Below are positions 11,636-22,212 of a stretch of 64,000 nt of DNA, in pieces. The position numbers and the translations under genes are program-made. Positions within the stretch are counted from its first letter, which is position 1. Each line of letters begins with the position of its first letter. Below the pieces are notes generated by a model. It was not told the origin of the DNA. It was given only the letters and a program-made list of their open reading frames with translations, and made no database searches. The DNA is from Ascidia mentula (taxonomy: Eukaryota; Chordata; Ascidiacea; Phlebobranchia; Ascidiidae), in assembly GCA_947561715.1 (NCBI GenBank), contig OX387197.1, positions 7,561,001-7,625,000 of the forward strand. The letters run 5' to 3'.

Positions 11636-12682
11636 TTACTTTGCAGCATGCGTTAGCATGTGTCGTTTCAGTGGCGGATTTTGAACAAATCCCATTCCAC
11701 ACACATCGCATTTGTAGGGTTTCTCTCCAGTGTGGCTGCGAATGTGGAAGACAAGATTATGCTTTTGAGTGTATCGCTTCTCGCACAGGTGGCATTTGTG
11801 AGGCTTTTCACCAGTGTGTGTTCTAGCGTGTGCTTGCAAACGTTTCTTCAGTTTGAAGGCTTTTTCGCACAGGTGACATTTGTAAGGTTTATCTGTAGAA
11901 TGGATTTTTTCGTGCTCACGGAGACGTTCTTGGGAGACGAACATTTTTTTGCATTCCAAACACTGGTGACGCTTTTCTTGTACAAAGTGAATATTCATGT
12001 GTTTGTTTAACTTTGAATTCTGCGCAAATTCTTTCTCGCACACTTCGCACTTGAAAGGTTTCAGACCAGTGTGAGTCCTCATATGACCTGTGTAGGTGGA
12101 ATTGGCGGCAAACCTCTTTCGGCACAAAGTACATTGGAAAGGTTTTTCTCCAGTGTGTATTTTCAAGTGACCGGTCAAATGTCCTTTTTGACCAAAAGAC
12201 TTATCGCAAAATTCGCATTGAAATGATTTTATTCCAGTGTGTTTTATTTCATGGCGACGAAGGTTCGACGTACAGGTAAATTGCTTCTCACAAACATTAC
12301 ATGTATGTGGCTTCACTGCTCTGTGTGTATTCAAATGTGTTTTAAGCCTGTATTTCGTGACAAACGATTTTTCGCACACGTCACATTTGTATTCCTTTAT
12401 GTCCAAGTGATTTTTTTGGTGCAATCTAAATGCTCGGTGGTTCCAAAACTTCTTGTCGCAAGTATTGCATTGATGTGGTTTATCCATCCGTGTGTGTGTA
12501 GCCATATGGTACTTAAGGTTGCCTTTGTCACTGAGCGTCTTTTCGCAAAACTTGCATCTGTATGGATGTTCCTCTTTGTGGCTTGAATTGTGACAATGTG
12601 TGAGTTTATGCTGATGAAGATTTTCCTCTCTGTCAAACGTCTTTTTACATTGATCACATTTGTGTTCCATTGTATTTCTCAT
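11636..12682 (-). CDS. C2H2 zinc-finger protein with 12 fingers, copy B
   Basis: Intronless gene of 348 residues, in the same orientation as copy A. It starts MRNTMEHKCDQC and contains twelve C2H2 fingers ending in AAK. It lacks the second finger of copy A; in its place is a short CHNSSHKEEH spacer. The last four fingers are nearly identical to copy A, while many helix residues in the earlier fingers differ, so DNA specificity has probably diverged. It is a presumed nuclear transcription factor with no effector domain visible. The second methionine (residue 5) is an alternative start. Confidence 0.92.
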   Translation of the reverse strand: MRNTMEHKCDQCKKTFDREENLHQHKLTHCHNSSHKEEHPYRCKFCEKTLSDKGNLKYHMATHTRMDKPHQCNTCDKKFWNHRAFRLHQKNHLDIKEYKCDVCEKSFVTKYRLKTHLNTHRAVKPHTCNVCEKQFTCTSNLRRHEIKHTGIKSFQCEFCDKSFGQKGHLTGHLKIHTGEKPFQCTLCRKRFAANSTYTGHMRTHTGLKPFKCEVCEKEFAQNSKLNKHMNIHFVQEKRHQCLECKKMFVSQERLREHEKIHSTDKPYKCHLCEKAFKLKKRLQAHARTHTGEKPHKCHLCEKRYTQKHNLVFHIRSHTGEKPYKCDVCGMGFVQNPPLKRHMLTHAAK

Positions 12683-14480
12683 TTATAAAACTTAAAAGAA
12701 TCAGAAATTGAAGACCAAACACTAATATTGAAAAAAATGAGATTCTGGTTGCTAACGTGAAATGAATGCATACAAATCAGTTTGAAAAGTTTCCCTTGTC
12801 TTGACGCTTGTAATTTCTTCTGGTTATTTTGTTGCAACTTCATTGGGTCAAATACCGATTTGTTTCATTTGTCACCAAGTAACAGAAATTTACCCAATAT
12901 CGCGGTTAAATAGTGTTCCTAAATAGAGTCGAGGCGCATTGGTGTTGTTAATACCGCCGCAAGAGTGCCTTTATTTTACTTCAAATATGCTACCAAATTA
13001 TTTCAAAGACACACGTTAAATACTTTTAATTAAAAAATGCTCTCCAGAAATGTCACAGTTGAAAAAGTGTGGAAAGCACTGGTGCAAGTGGTTTCTTACC
13101 AGCTCGTCTTTAACGGCAAAAACACTGTAAATACTCATTAAATTTCGTTGTGTCAGTCTCTGGTCTATAACTACAGTACTTGCTGGTGCACTGTTTTAAT
13201 AAAAGACTGACTGTTAAAAAACTACATGTACTCATTGTAACTTTTTCCAAGCGCATAGTTTACTGGCGGATGGGTAACGCCCTACAACACGCAGTTCAGT
13301 TAATTTTGTAACAAAAAACGTCTTGTAAATTCGTTTTAAATTCTTTACAGGCCTTGACCGAGAGCAAGAAACAGGAGCGAAGGCAAGATAGAACTTTGGA
13401 CCTATTCCAAGAAAAATATGAACACAACGTTTGGGTCTATAGTGTAATATAACACACTATATACCAAAAGCTAGATTTGAACAAGACTGGAAAATAGCAC
13501 TTAATGAACAAACTGCTATGCGACCGACATTATCCAAACTTTCGGAAAAAAATTGACAAAGTAAAGTTTGGGAGTTTGCACCCATTGTTCCGCATTCCAA
13601 GTTATAAATTTAAATAAATATGTTGTTACGCTTTCAAATGCAAGTATGGGCGGTGTCGAAATCGTTTGCGCTAACTCCATTACGGCTCGGCTGCAATACA
13701 TACATTGCCAAACTAAACAACACACCAATTTCACTGGCCTAGCACTAAGTGCAACAACTGTTCTCCTATCACTAAGAAAAGGGAAAACCATGTAGCACGA
13801 GGAGATAATATTGGGAGTTTGTAACGTCGCAATGCGGCTACGGCCGGATGACCTTGACGGCGGATTATTTTATTCGGGGAGCGTTAATTGAAAAACCTCT
13901 ACGTCTATTCTAAACTGACACAGCGTCCGGTTCATACTTAAACGCCTCCCGTTTTCACATTCATATGATTTTGTTTGTTGATAGTTAGCAATTACCTTCT
14001 TAAGGCATTTTTTAAGCTAAACTACAGCAAGTTTGTTGCGTGTCAAATTAAATTACTTTTAACGGGATCTGTGTGTCCGACTACAAAGGTTTAAGTTGGT
14101 ATTTGCACTCAATATTGATATTATTATAGTATACCTTCCTCAACAACAACTTGCACTTAGCGTTACCGAATATAAACTAAAACAACAAAAACATTGCCAA
14201 AATAATTCGCATAGAGCTCCCGGGGCAAAAACATAATGTTTTGATCGTTATTTAATAAACCTTCATCAGGAGGTTGCAAAAACCTTCTGTTTTTTTAGTT
14301 ACGCGAAAAAAACTGATCGTTCCAGCAACTAAAACTTTAGGCATTCCGGTTATATCGACGAAAAATCTCGGTTGATCAACTTTCAATAAATAATTTTAGC
14401 CGTTGAAATCTATGACAGTTCGTTTGTTACGAATATCTCGTTCTTTATTGCATCACAAAAACATTTTTTTGAAGTAAATT
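12683..14480. other. Intergenic region upstream of zinc-finger gene B
   Basis: It contains the promoter region of gene B. Short open frames near 13516-13795 on both strands have no family features. At 14205-14290 lies a small Penelope-type 3'-end relic, listed separately. Confidence 0.4.
14205..14290 (-). mobile_element. Penelope-like 3'-end relic
   Basis: The minus strand reads CCTCCTGATGAAGG (CTGATGA at 14269-14263), then a short spacer and GATCAAAACATT. This matches the position of CTGATGA ... CGAAACGTT in the element at 59786, but the GAAA has decayed to AAAA. Confidence 0.45.
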
Positions 14481-14486
14481 TTTATT
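14481..14486 (-). terminator. Candidate AATAAA poly(A) signal for the small membrane protein gene
   Basis: AATAAA on the minus strand downstream of 15269 and of the open frame 14529-15113. If used, it would place that open frame inside the 3' UTR. Confidence 0.3.
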
Positions 14487-14528
14487 CAAAATTTACCCGG
14501 TCTGTTTCATAAACAGAAATTTCTGTTC

Positions 14529-15113
14529 TTATTTTGCAAAAAGAAAACACGTGACATTTAAGAGCCTAATCATAAAAAAATTGCAAAATAATTTGATGAT
14601 TACTGACGTTTTAAAAGAGAAATTAATACCAAACTCATTGAAACCAAAACGCACAAACTGAACGTAATACAAACAAGAGTTGTACTTGCAACGTATATCG
14701 CAGAAAGAGGTGTTGCTGGTTAGGTGGATTTCATGAAGTAAAAACATTTTATTGTATATCACAGAGACACAATTCTTGTACGAAGTTGCTGATGTCAGCA
14801 AAAAACACATCAAGGTCTGCAGATCGTTTTCGCGCAATAGGTAAAGGCAAAAAAAAATCTTCAGAAATGAAAATATACCTCGTACCGCCAGGCGTAAACA
14901 AGAAAAACAGTTAATTTGCATAAGTATGCGAGCAGAATCTGTATATGGCCTAGGGCTAAGCATACACTCCGAGGAGTAAACTGAAATGCGGAAACTCATG
15001 TTATACACCTTCCCGCTGACGCGCTCTGTTAAAACCAATTCTATGGAATTGATTCCTTTCGGGCAAATTGCGAATTGAATTAGTTCACTTTGAAAGCAAG
15101 CTACCGGCCTCAC
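14529..15113 (-). other. Unexplained 194-codon open frame without ATG start
   Basis: An open frame of 194 codons that starts at GTG, not ATG, so it is not a convincing independent gene. The translation is rich in Phe, Leu, Ser and Cys and has no recognisable domain. It lies on the same strand just downstream of the small membrane-protein gene and upstream of a possible poly(A) signal. A long 3' UTR is therefore the simplest reading. Confidence 0.2.
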
Positions 15114-15268
15114 AGAGGCTCATACGAAGAGATGTCGAAAGTGCATTTAAACTTCAACATGTAGCTTGGGTAAACTACATTGCTGATTCATATTTAACAT
15201 GCTAGACTTTGGGAAGGTTTGAATTTCCTTGATAATAATTTTGCCGATTAAAGCATCAAATTTCGTTA

Positions 15269-15553
15269 TCATATGAATGGGTCTTGGTCCTCTTGTCGAT
15301 TAGATCGTTTTTTCCGGCACCACCACTTGGGTTTCCTTAAACGAAAACCGTTGATGTACATAGACAAAACAACACACACCAGCATAACCCCGACAACAGC
15401 CATGATGATGAACAGCGGAGATAAATTCCATCCCAATTCACCGCCAGATGTCCTCGAAGAGTCGAGTTCGGTCGAGTTGGTAATTTCGCTTGCCTCGTGG
15501 AAGTTGTCCAAGTTGTCGATATCGCTGGGGAGCGTAGAGTTGTTTGAAGACAT
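15269..15553 (-). CDS. Small single-pass membrane protein, 94 aa
   Basis: ATG at 15553 (MSSNNSTLPSDID). The N-terminal half, about 45 residues, is Ser/Thr/Asn-rich and acidic, with NxS/T sequons at NNST and NST, consistent with an extracellular or luminal side. One hydrophobic helix, LFIIMAVVGVMLVCVVLSMY, spans about residues 52-71. A short, very basic tail follows (FRLRKPKWWCRKKRSNRQ), ending EDQDPFI. With no N-terminal signal peptide but positive charges after the helix, an N-out/C-in reverse signal-anchor topology is likely. I do not recognise the family. The frame upstream of the ATG stays open to about 15592 without another ATG, so an upstream exon is possible. Confidence 0.6.
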   Translation of the reverse strand: MSSNNSTLPSDIDNLDNFHEASEITNSTELDSSRTSGGELGWNLSPLFIIMAVVGVMLVCVVLSMYINGFRLRKPKWWCRKKRSNRQEDQDPFI

Positions 15554-16187
15554 GCCAAGACACGTTGGCTGTATCAGCGTACAACACGTCACTTCCGGCC
15601 TGTCAGGCGCAGTACGCAGACGACTTCCAGATTATTGTTAAATTAAATTAACATTTTTTTAAAATCCTGTAAAACAGCGAAGGAAATTATTATATTTCAG
15701 CGGCCAAAACACATTTACAGCATAGTTATATTGCAAGCTCGCGACAAAAACGTCATTTCAACCATAACCATATTTTAGTTGGTTAATACAATGTCCAGTA
15801 GATCTATATATCTACCAACACAGTATTATAGAATTTGGTCCAACTTTAACCAAATTGTTTTACAAATTGGTAAAAACCATTAATATATTAATATATATAA
15901 TTCACCAAAACCGATGAATAAGTCTAATCATATCATTGATATCTTCCACAAGCTTATCCATTGCAACGTACTCAAACCAACACAAGTTGCTAAACCAATG
16001 TTCAAGTACATGAGGCGACAACGCTATTAAACCCGCACCACAACAGACAATTTCCATTAGAGGAACACAGTTTTTCACAAGGGACAGAGACGAAGATAAC
16101 ACGAGGTGAACACTTCAGGGATCAAGTCAATTACTGTGCCATTATCTGGGGAACATTGGAATCGATGTGACGTCACAATGAGGTTTG
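15554..16187. other. Upstream flank of the small membrane protein gene
   Basis: AT-rich, with TA-rich tracts at about 15880-15900. A 66-codon minus frame (15902-16102) lacks an ATG and has no recognised motif. Confidence 0.3.
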
Positions 16188-16691
16188 TCACGCCACGTGA
16201 GCAAGGTACAACACGGAACCTCCGAGAGTGACTGTCAGCAAGAGGTCATGTGCTTCCAAGCCAGGAGCAGACTCCCAACGACAGAGAACACAAAAATTAG
16301 GCAAACATGTTGGTCTCATAAAACGAATGTGTCTACTAACATGCCGAGCACATCGAAAAACTTTCCCGCTTTTCCGCAAAATCAATGATAAAAATGCTAA
16401 AAGTTGTTTGAATAACAATGAGCATTATGACTGGCACGCAACGCCACAGACACACACCAGCACGTTCATCGAAATAGTCTCAACAGCAACTTCATCAAAT
16501 GGGCTCCAGCCAAGCATATCGACCTGGATAGACAGGAACCATGTCAATAGCGTTTTGCTGTAAACACACACTATCATGCCAGGGTTTCCGTACGTAAGGA
16601 TAGAGTGCAAATATGCGACAGGGAGAAGTAGGAAAAGGTACTCAAACGTCAGGTAATTTGAATATAATGTTGTACATTGTATAAACCTCAT
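16188..16691 (-). pseudogene. Possible decayed coding sequence (one frame, one internal stop)
   Basis: From the ATG at 16691 a single minus frame stays open for 88 codons, hits one TAA near 16427, then continues in the same frame for another 76 codons. The first half is hydrophobic (YLFLLLPVAYLHSILTY) and could be membrane-embedded; the second is Arg/Cys-rich. I recognise no family. It could be a pseudogene, exons of an unresolved gene, or chance in a more GC-rich patch. Confidence 0.2.
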
Positions 16692-16699
16692 TTAATTCA

Positions 16700-19600
16700 A
16701 ATAATTCCAAAGTGCTAAGCACCAATGTCAAAAAAAGGTCAACACAATATTTAAATAATTCAATGTTTGTATTTTGACGTATTTCAAAAATCTTTATGAC
16801 GCCTTAAAAAACTTTTATGACGTAAAATTAGGATTTAAACAATTTTTGCATCAAAAATTAACTCCTTTACAAACTTGACTTCGAAAAATAGATTGAACAA
16901 TTTCTTGCTGTATTATTTTTTAGTGCAAAAATATACCCGTATTTTTAGGCCCCTTTTCGCAATTCACCTTACATTGGGTCAGGTTTTATCAAGCACTGAT
17001 ACGAGTATAGGTTGTATTACCCGAGGGAGTTTCAGATACAGAATCGCAGTCGTGACATGTAGCTGCTGGTTCTCCAAGTGAAAATATACTATCGTCTACA
17101 AAAAAGCGAGTGCGCTATTTGTCAGCCTTTATTAACCGTTGATGCTGGCCTAATTGGATCGACCAACCAGTCCACATACTGCTGCCACGTCGCTGCACTA
17201 CCTGCACATGTTTTAATGGCCCAATACATTTTGAAACCTCCCCTTGATTCAGCGAACGTAAATGGTCATCAATTTCAAATTATAATGCGCGCTCTGACGT
17301 TTGATTAGCATCACAATAGCTTCCGCCGCTGTCATCCAAATGACGTCAATGCGTCAGGCACTTCGTTGCCCTGCAAGTTTTATATGGGGTTTCCCCTAAG
17401 GCATCAACACTAGAAACCTTTGCCGTACACGTTTGTGCGTGAATAAAACGTTTCGGCCGCTAATATTACAGTACTTTCCTGCTGCGCGGCGCACTTACTT
17501 ACCAGCGTAACAACTAACCAACCACGTACTACTGTTTGTTTCACAAAGACTGGCAGCAAAAAATACAATGGAGGGTCAGTAAAGTTTCGTTTGACGTCAA
17601 GTCAAGTATGTATGGCATGAGCGAATAAAAAAGCAAACTTAAAAGGTATAAAAGTACAAAGAGATCCTCGAAGATCTTTCTGACCTTTCCTTAGAACCAC
17701 TTAACAAAGCCGTAAAAGCCCCTCGCAGACTTAATGCAGACCATTTAACAACATGGGATACATTACGTAACATAGTCTAAGTCTTGGGAAAACCTAAATA
17801 AATAAGTATTACTAGCGCGGAAAAGGTTACAGAGTGCAGTGGTCCAGATACTTCAGAGTATCATTTCTCTCTAGAGTCGCTCTTACAATCATGCCGCTAT
17901 GCTTGCTTGTGGTTAAACCACGTGAAACACGGAATCGTTTGAAAGTTATATTATTTTTACGTGGATGCAGATATTTTCACGATCAAGATATATGTATCCT
18001 GGGGTGATGGACCCAAAACCGCTTAACAGTCCCGATAACATCACCTTCGGTTCAACTGCTGTGAGAGTATACTACAGTGAAATAGTAGTGACCACAAAGC
18101 GTATAATTTGCGAAAACGGAAGCTGTATAGCATTCTACACTACAGTGTGTGTTGAAACTAAAATATGCACAAATATGCACTGTTAGCTTTCCAATGCCTC
18201 GTTATGGAGTCGTAAATGAAATAAAACGAAGAGTAAATAAGATTATTTGCTCCATGTCACCATATTATCACGACATCACACTGAAAAAGTACGCACCAAG
18301 CCATAATATTCGGTATCCCTATAAGCCTGGGCTCACTAGAAATCTAAAACACCAAACAGAACAAGACACTCTAACCACACAAACCGAGGGTTTTAACGAA
18401 ATTGCGTAGCTGGTTCCGACTAACGTATGTTGCTAAAGCTAGAAGCCTACGCTAACAAATACCAGCAGCGAGACATTCCGCGTGATTGAGCCAGAAATAA
18501 CGCGCTTTCGAGAGAAAAAAGCACAATCACTATGACGTCACAATTCGTTGCGCTCGGTGGCAGGAGAAATTGACCGCAGATTATTGTAGGAAGGCAAACA
18601 GGTTTCTTTGGCCTCGATTTAGCAAAAGCACCACAAATGTGAAGCAATTTTTTTTTGTATTATTTTGAAATGATACACATACAAAACATACATCTTGATT
18701 ATTAGCGAAAACGGACAATTTCTCTTTTATCACTGGTTGTTTGCAATCGCGTAATACTATGTAAGCTTATTGGACTTACTGCCGAGCGGACGATTGTCGC
18801 AGTCTAACTGTTGCCGTCAAGCAGAGCTGCGGATTCTTGCAATTAGTTTCTGTGCCATAAAGCGCACCAGGATACTACAAATCTTTGCACGCCCCGGGGC
18901 ATCAATTGAAATATCGAAGGTCGGTGCCCATAATGCTACAAAAATTACATCCAAAACACGCGAAATGCTGTCGACGTGTTGCATCTTGCAAAGGACAGTA
19001 TCTGGATTATATGGATGTTAATAACGTTTGCGGTCTGAAATAAAAACTGGTGGTGACAACATACACTGTGACGTGGGAATGACATATCCGTTGAACGCAG
19101 TCCTTCATTCTGATTCAATGAACAAAAAATATTGAATAATGCGGTCACACGCGCAGTGGAGTTGTTTGCAAACAAGGGTGTTTTGTGACTTGAAAATTAA
19201 ATCATAATTGTAAAGTTCCCTTATTAGTTTTGGGCGCCACCTGTCATAAACGCCTTCTGTGGTTCCATTGCAGGTACAACAAAAACTTATACATCTTGAC
19301 TCGCAGTGAACTTTAACTCTCTTAGAGGTTTTAAAGAAAATGTTTAAGTCGTGACGAGACGAGTTTGGGGTAACTCCAAATTACTGAGCGGTTTCGGTCC
19401 GTCTGCTTCGTGTCTGGGCGAAGTAATTTTTGAGATGTGCGCCCGCAGGCAGCAACGTCCGTAATTGAGGCCAACTATTGGTAACTGCATTTCAATTTTG
19501 CTTGTACCCCTGCGAAAATTGGTTGAAATAATATTTACTTTCTTAAAAAAAGACAAACTAATTCATTTTTTAAAACACTTTGGTGATTGTTGCATTTATT

Positions 19601-19942
19601 GCAGAAAAAGCTACACTGTAATGACCCCACTAGTTGTCGGCATTACGATAAAGAAACAACTGTCTGATATTATATTTTATGGGTGTGGTGAATAATTTAA
19701 GCAGTTTTTCACTGATTTCCATTCTACGCAGATTTTTTTACAAAACCGGTATATAGCTCCTTATTGCCACCGCGTGGCACAGTTATAATCCAAATTTCAC
19801 GATTTTGAAAAAGAAACCAAACAAGCATTAATAATAGGCATGCATTTAGTCTAGATCCCTTTTTACTGAACACAGTCATGATGTAATCCCAAATTTAATA
19901 ACTTACGATCTTAAATAAACATGACACTGGTGGAATTTGTTT
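16700..19942. other. Long gene-poor stretch
   Basis: No convincing coding sequence. The open frames are below 90 codons, lack family motifs and often lack ATG starts. I see no tRNA, array or clear transposon structure. Confidence 0.4.
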
Positions 19943-19948
19943 TTTATT
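19943..19948 (-). terminator. AATAAA poly(A) signal of the seven-helix gene
   Basis: AATAAA on the minus strand about 145 nt beyond the stop of the gene at 20093-21004. Confidence 0.55.
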
Positions 19949-20092
19949 GCAACATCTAACGATAAACAACGAAACAATAGGGACAAACCCAATGAAAATT
20001 AAGTACTACAACACGCAACAACATTTATAAGTGGACGAGTGTTTTTAATGGAATAAGCAGTTGAATTTACACAACGAATAACATTTCAAAAT

Positions 20093-21004
20093 CTAGTCGT
20101 CCTCGTCGTCAATGCTGTACACACATGGAAAGAGCCTCTTCCTCCAATCGGCGAATGCCATGTGCGTTGCTATGAAGACGCTCATGGCACAAGCCTTGGC
20201 GACCAACTTTCGAATGAAGGCATTCTCGTCCAGCAGAACCCACATGAGAACAGAAAATCCATCGAGGCCGATGGAATAAAGGCTGGTGAGGAATAAACGC
20301 TTCATGCATTGTAGTTGCCTTTGCGTGTTTCTGTTTTCGGCGGCGTTTTCCTGCAGCTGCGCGACCGTTTTCATGTTCTTCCAAAGCGGATAACCCAGCA
20401 GCCAGGATGTGGTGATGTGCAATGAGAACGTGAAAAGCACAACTAACATGGGAAACCACGCGTCCTTGAAGTTGTAAAAGAACATTCCGAAGACAAATAC
20501 GAAAACCTGGTAAACCAACAGGGCCCATACAATAGCAGCACTCAGAAATCGGGCCGGGGCCGAAGTGCACGATCTCATTCTCGGATCAACGTAGAACATG
20601 CGTTGCCTAAGCCACAAGATGAGGTAAGTGGAGCCGTAGGAAAATTCCAGAGTTGTGTAGGTGAAGCGACGTGCAAAATCGCAGCTGACAAGGTTAGAAA
20701 GGGACGGAACTTCAGCGAGAGTCCACCACCCGATAAAGACGGCCAAGCAAACGGCGCCAAAGATGCTCATAAACCAGATGTTCTTGGCGTACGACCCTGG
20801 TGTATTGTCTTGCTGCATCCTCCTGTAGCAATACAGACTCATCACCACCAGTAAGTAAAGACATACGGTTGTCAAGAGAACATCAAACGACAACAATGGG
20901 TTCAAAGTAGAGCCCCAGCACGAAATCAAAGCAGAACTTGCGTTGTCCTGCGAAGAATATGGGCTAGTTGTCTCCTGGCCACTGCTATATTCTGTGAATT
21001 CCAT
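20093..21004 (-). CDS. Intronless seven-transmembrane protein, unknown family
   Basis: ATG at 21004 (MEFTEYSSGQETTSPY), 303 residues, no introns. The Ser/Thr-rich N-terminus of about 40 residues is followed by seven hydrophobic segments. They begin near LLTTVCLYLLVV, IWFMSIFGAVCLAV, TLEFSYGSTYLILW, FLSAAIVWALLVYQV, WFPMLVVLFTFSLHI, LFLTSLYSIGLDGFSV and LVAKACAMSVFIATH. The tail is short and acidic (SIDDEDD). The fold is compatible with a receptor-like 7TM protein, but I see no DRY or NPxxY motif, so it is not an ordinary rhodopsin-class GPCR. A lineage-specific receptor or other polytopic protein is likely. A TATA box precedes the gene and a poly(A) signal follows, so it looks expressed and complete. 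Confidence 0.8.
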   Translation of the reverse strand: MEFTEYSSGQETTSPYSSQDNASSALISCWGSTLNPLLSFDVLLTTVCLYLLVVMSLYCYRRMQQDNTPGSYAKNIWFMSIFGAVCLAVFIGWWTLAEVPSLSNLVSCDFARRFTYTTLEFSYGSTYLILWLRQRMFYVDPRMRSCTSAPARFLSAAIVWALLVYQVFVFVFGMFFYNFKDAWFPMLVVLFTFSLHITTSWLLGYPLWKNMKTVAQLQENAAENRNTQRQLQCMKRLFLTSLYSIGLDGFSVLMWVLLDENAFIRKLVAKACAMSVFIATHMAFADWRKRLFPCVYSIDDEDD

Positions 21005-21042
21005 GGTTAATGTACAAAATGAAGCGCACGTAGACAAGGTTT

Positions 21043-21051
21043 CTTTTTATA
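21043..21051 (-). promoter_or_regulatory. TATA box of the seven-helix gene
   Basis: TATAAAAAG on the minus strand, about 40 nt upstream of the ATG at 21004. This implies a 5' UTR of only 10-20 nt if it is used. Confidence 0.55.
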
Positions 21052-22170
21052 TCGTAGTGCCATTAGACACCTAGTAACTTTACCCTCTTAATCGCACCAA
21101 AAGCTGCGGTGCCATATGTTGATGCCAGTGCACAGCGTTTGTAAATATGTTATGTAAGGGAACCACACGACCGTTTCCTACCCATCCAATGACATTAGAC
21201 GCTTATGCAGTGTGCCGTTACTCACTTAAACAAAAATTTTAATATGCGAAGGCACTTGCAGGCTACACACAGTGTCGCAGTGATGGCTCAGGGAGCTATA
21301 CATGATATATCATGTTACACAGCTCTGTTTATAATTTAGAAGAAAAATATATTTCGCCACAAGTGGACATGGGCGGTTTCCACAGTTTATTTAAATACAA
21401 TCCTCGTCAACGTGTTGTACATTTTGTCCTAATCAAATACTAAATCATGGATAACTCCAACTGTGAGCAGAGGTGTGACATTTTTGACCAGCAGAAGTAT
21501 TTCATATGTTAATCTCTTTTGGGCCACCTGGTTGAAGCACATGCATAATTGAGGATAAAAATTGATTTTCATCACTGGCTGGGAGTTCAATTTTGCGTCA
21601 AATATGACAGATTGAATTGTTTGCACATCTGTCAGATATACTAGGTTGTTGGCAGAGGTTTAAGCCCATCTGTTATACGTCAATACTTCGATTGACATTA
21701 ATTAACCTCGGTTGGCATATTCTATGGGTGATAAGCAGAGCAATTGTTTGTCATAAAAGATAAACTTTTCCATAGGGTTTAGATGCATTTTTGAAACGAA
21801 CAAATATCACATTATTTTTGTTCTATATACTGCAAAATTAGTAAGATGTACTTTATGGGTCGCAAAGTTTGTTTTAGTTTACATTGGAATGATTCTTGTG
21901 TTAATATCTCTTATACAATGGCTGTTATAAATGGTGAATATTTTAATAATGTATGGGTTTCATAGTTGATCGCAATGTATAACAGTCCGAAGCAATTACG
22001 GATTGTTTGTTATTTAACTGATGGATTGCTAAAAATTTTGTGAAAAAATCCTCCAAAATAAGAGGATACTTTAGCAAAAATAAAGTCATTTTTTGAAACT
22101 ATTAAGTCATAATAATGCTGCACCATAAATCACACGTCAAAATGCGACAGATTAAATGACCAAAAAATTT
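21052..22170. other. Intergenic region upstream of the seven-helix gene
   Basis: AT-rich sequence in which I see no gene or repeat. Confidence 0.35.
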
Positions 22171-22212
22171 TGTGCAGACTGTTTTGACCTGTAAGGTTTC
22201 ATCAGTGCAGCT
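22171..22212 (-). repeat. Decayed hammerhead-ribozyme repeat, copy 1
   Basis: The minus strand reads AGCTGCA-CTGATGA, an ACCT/AGGT stem II, then AAAACAGT. GAAA is mutated, and the segment that forms stem III and the cleavage site in the sister copies is deleted. It is a remnant of the repeat best preserved at 53058-53110. Confidence 0.6.

Noticed and set aside
13516..13795. Overlapping open frames on both strands, 75 and 91 codons
   Set aside because: No motif or splice support; the plus frame lacks an ATG start. Consistent with chance.
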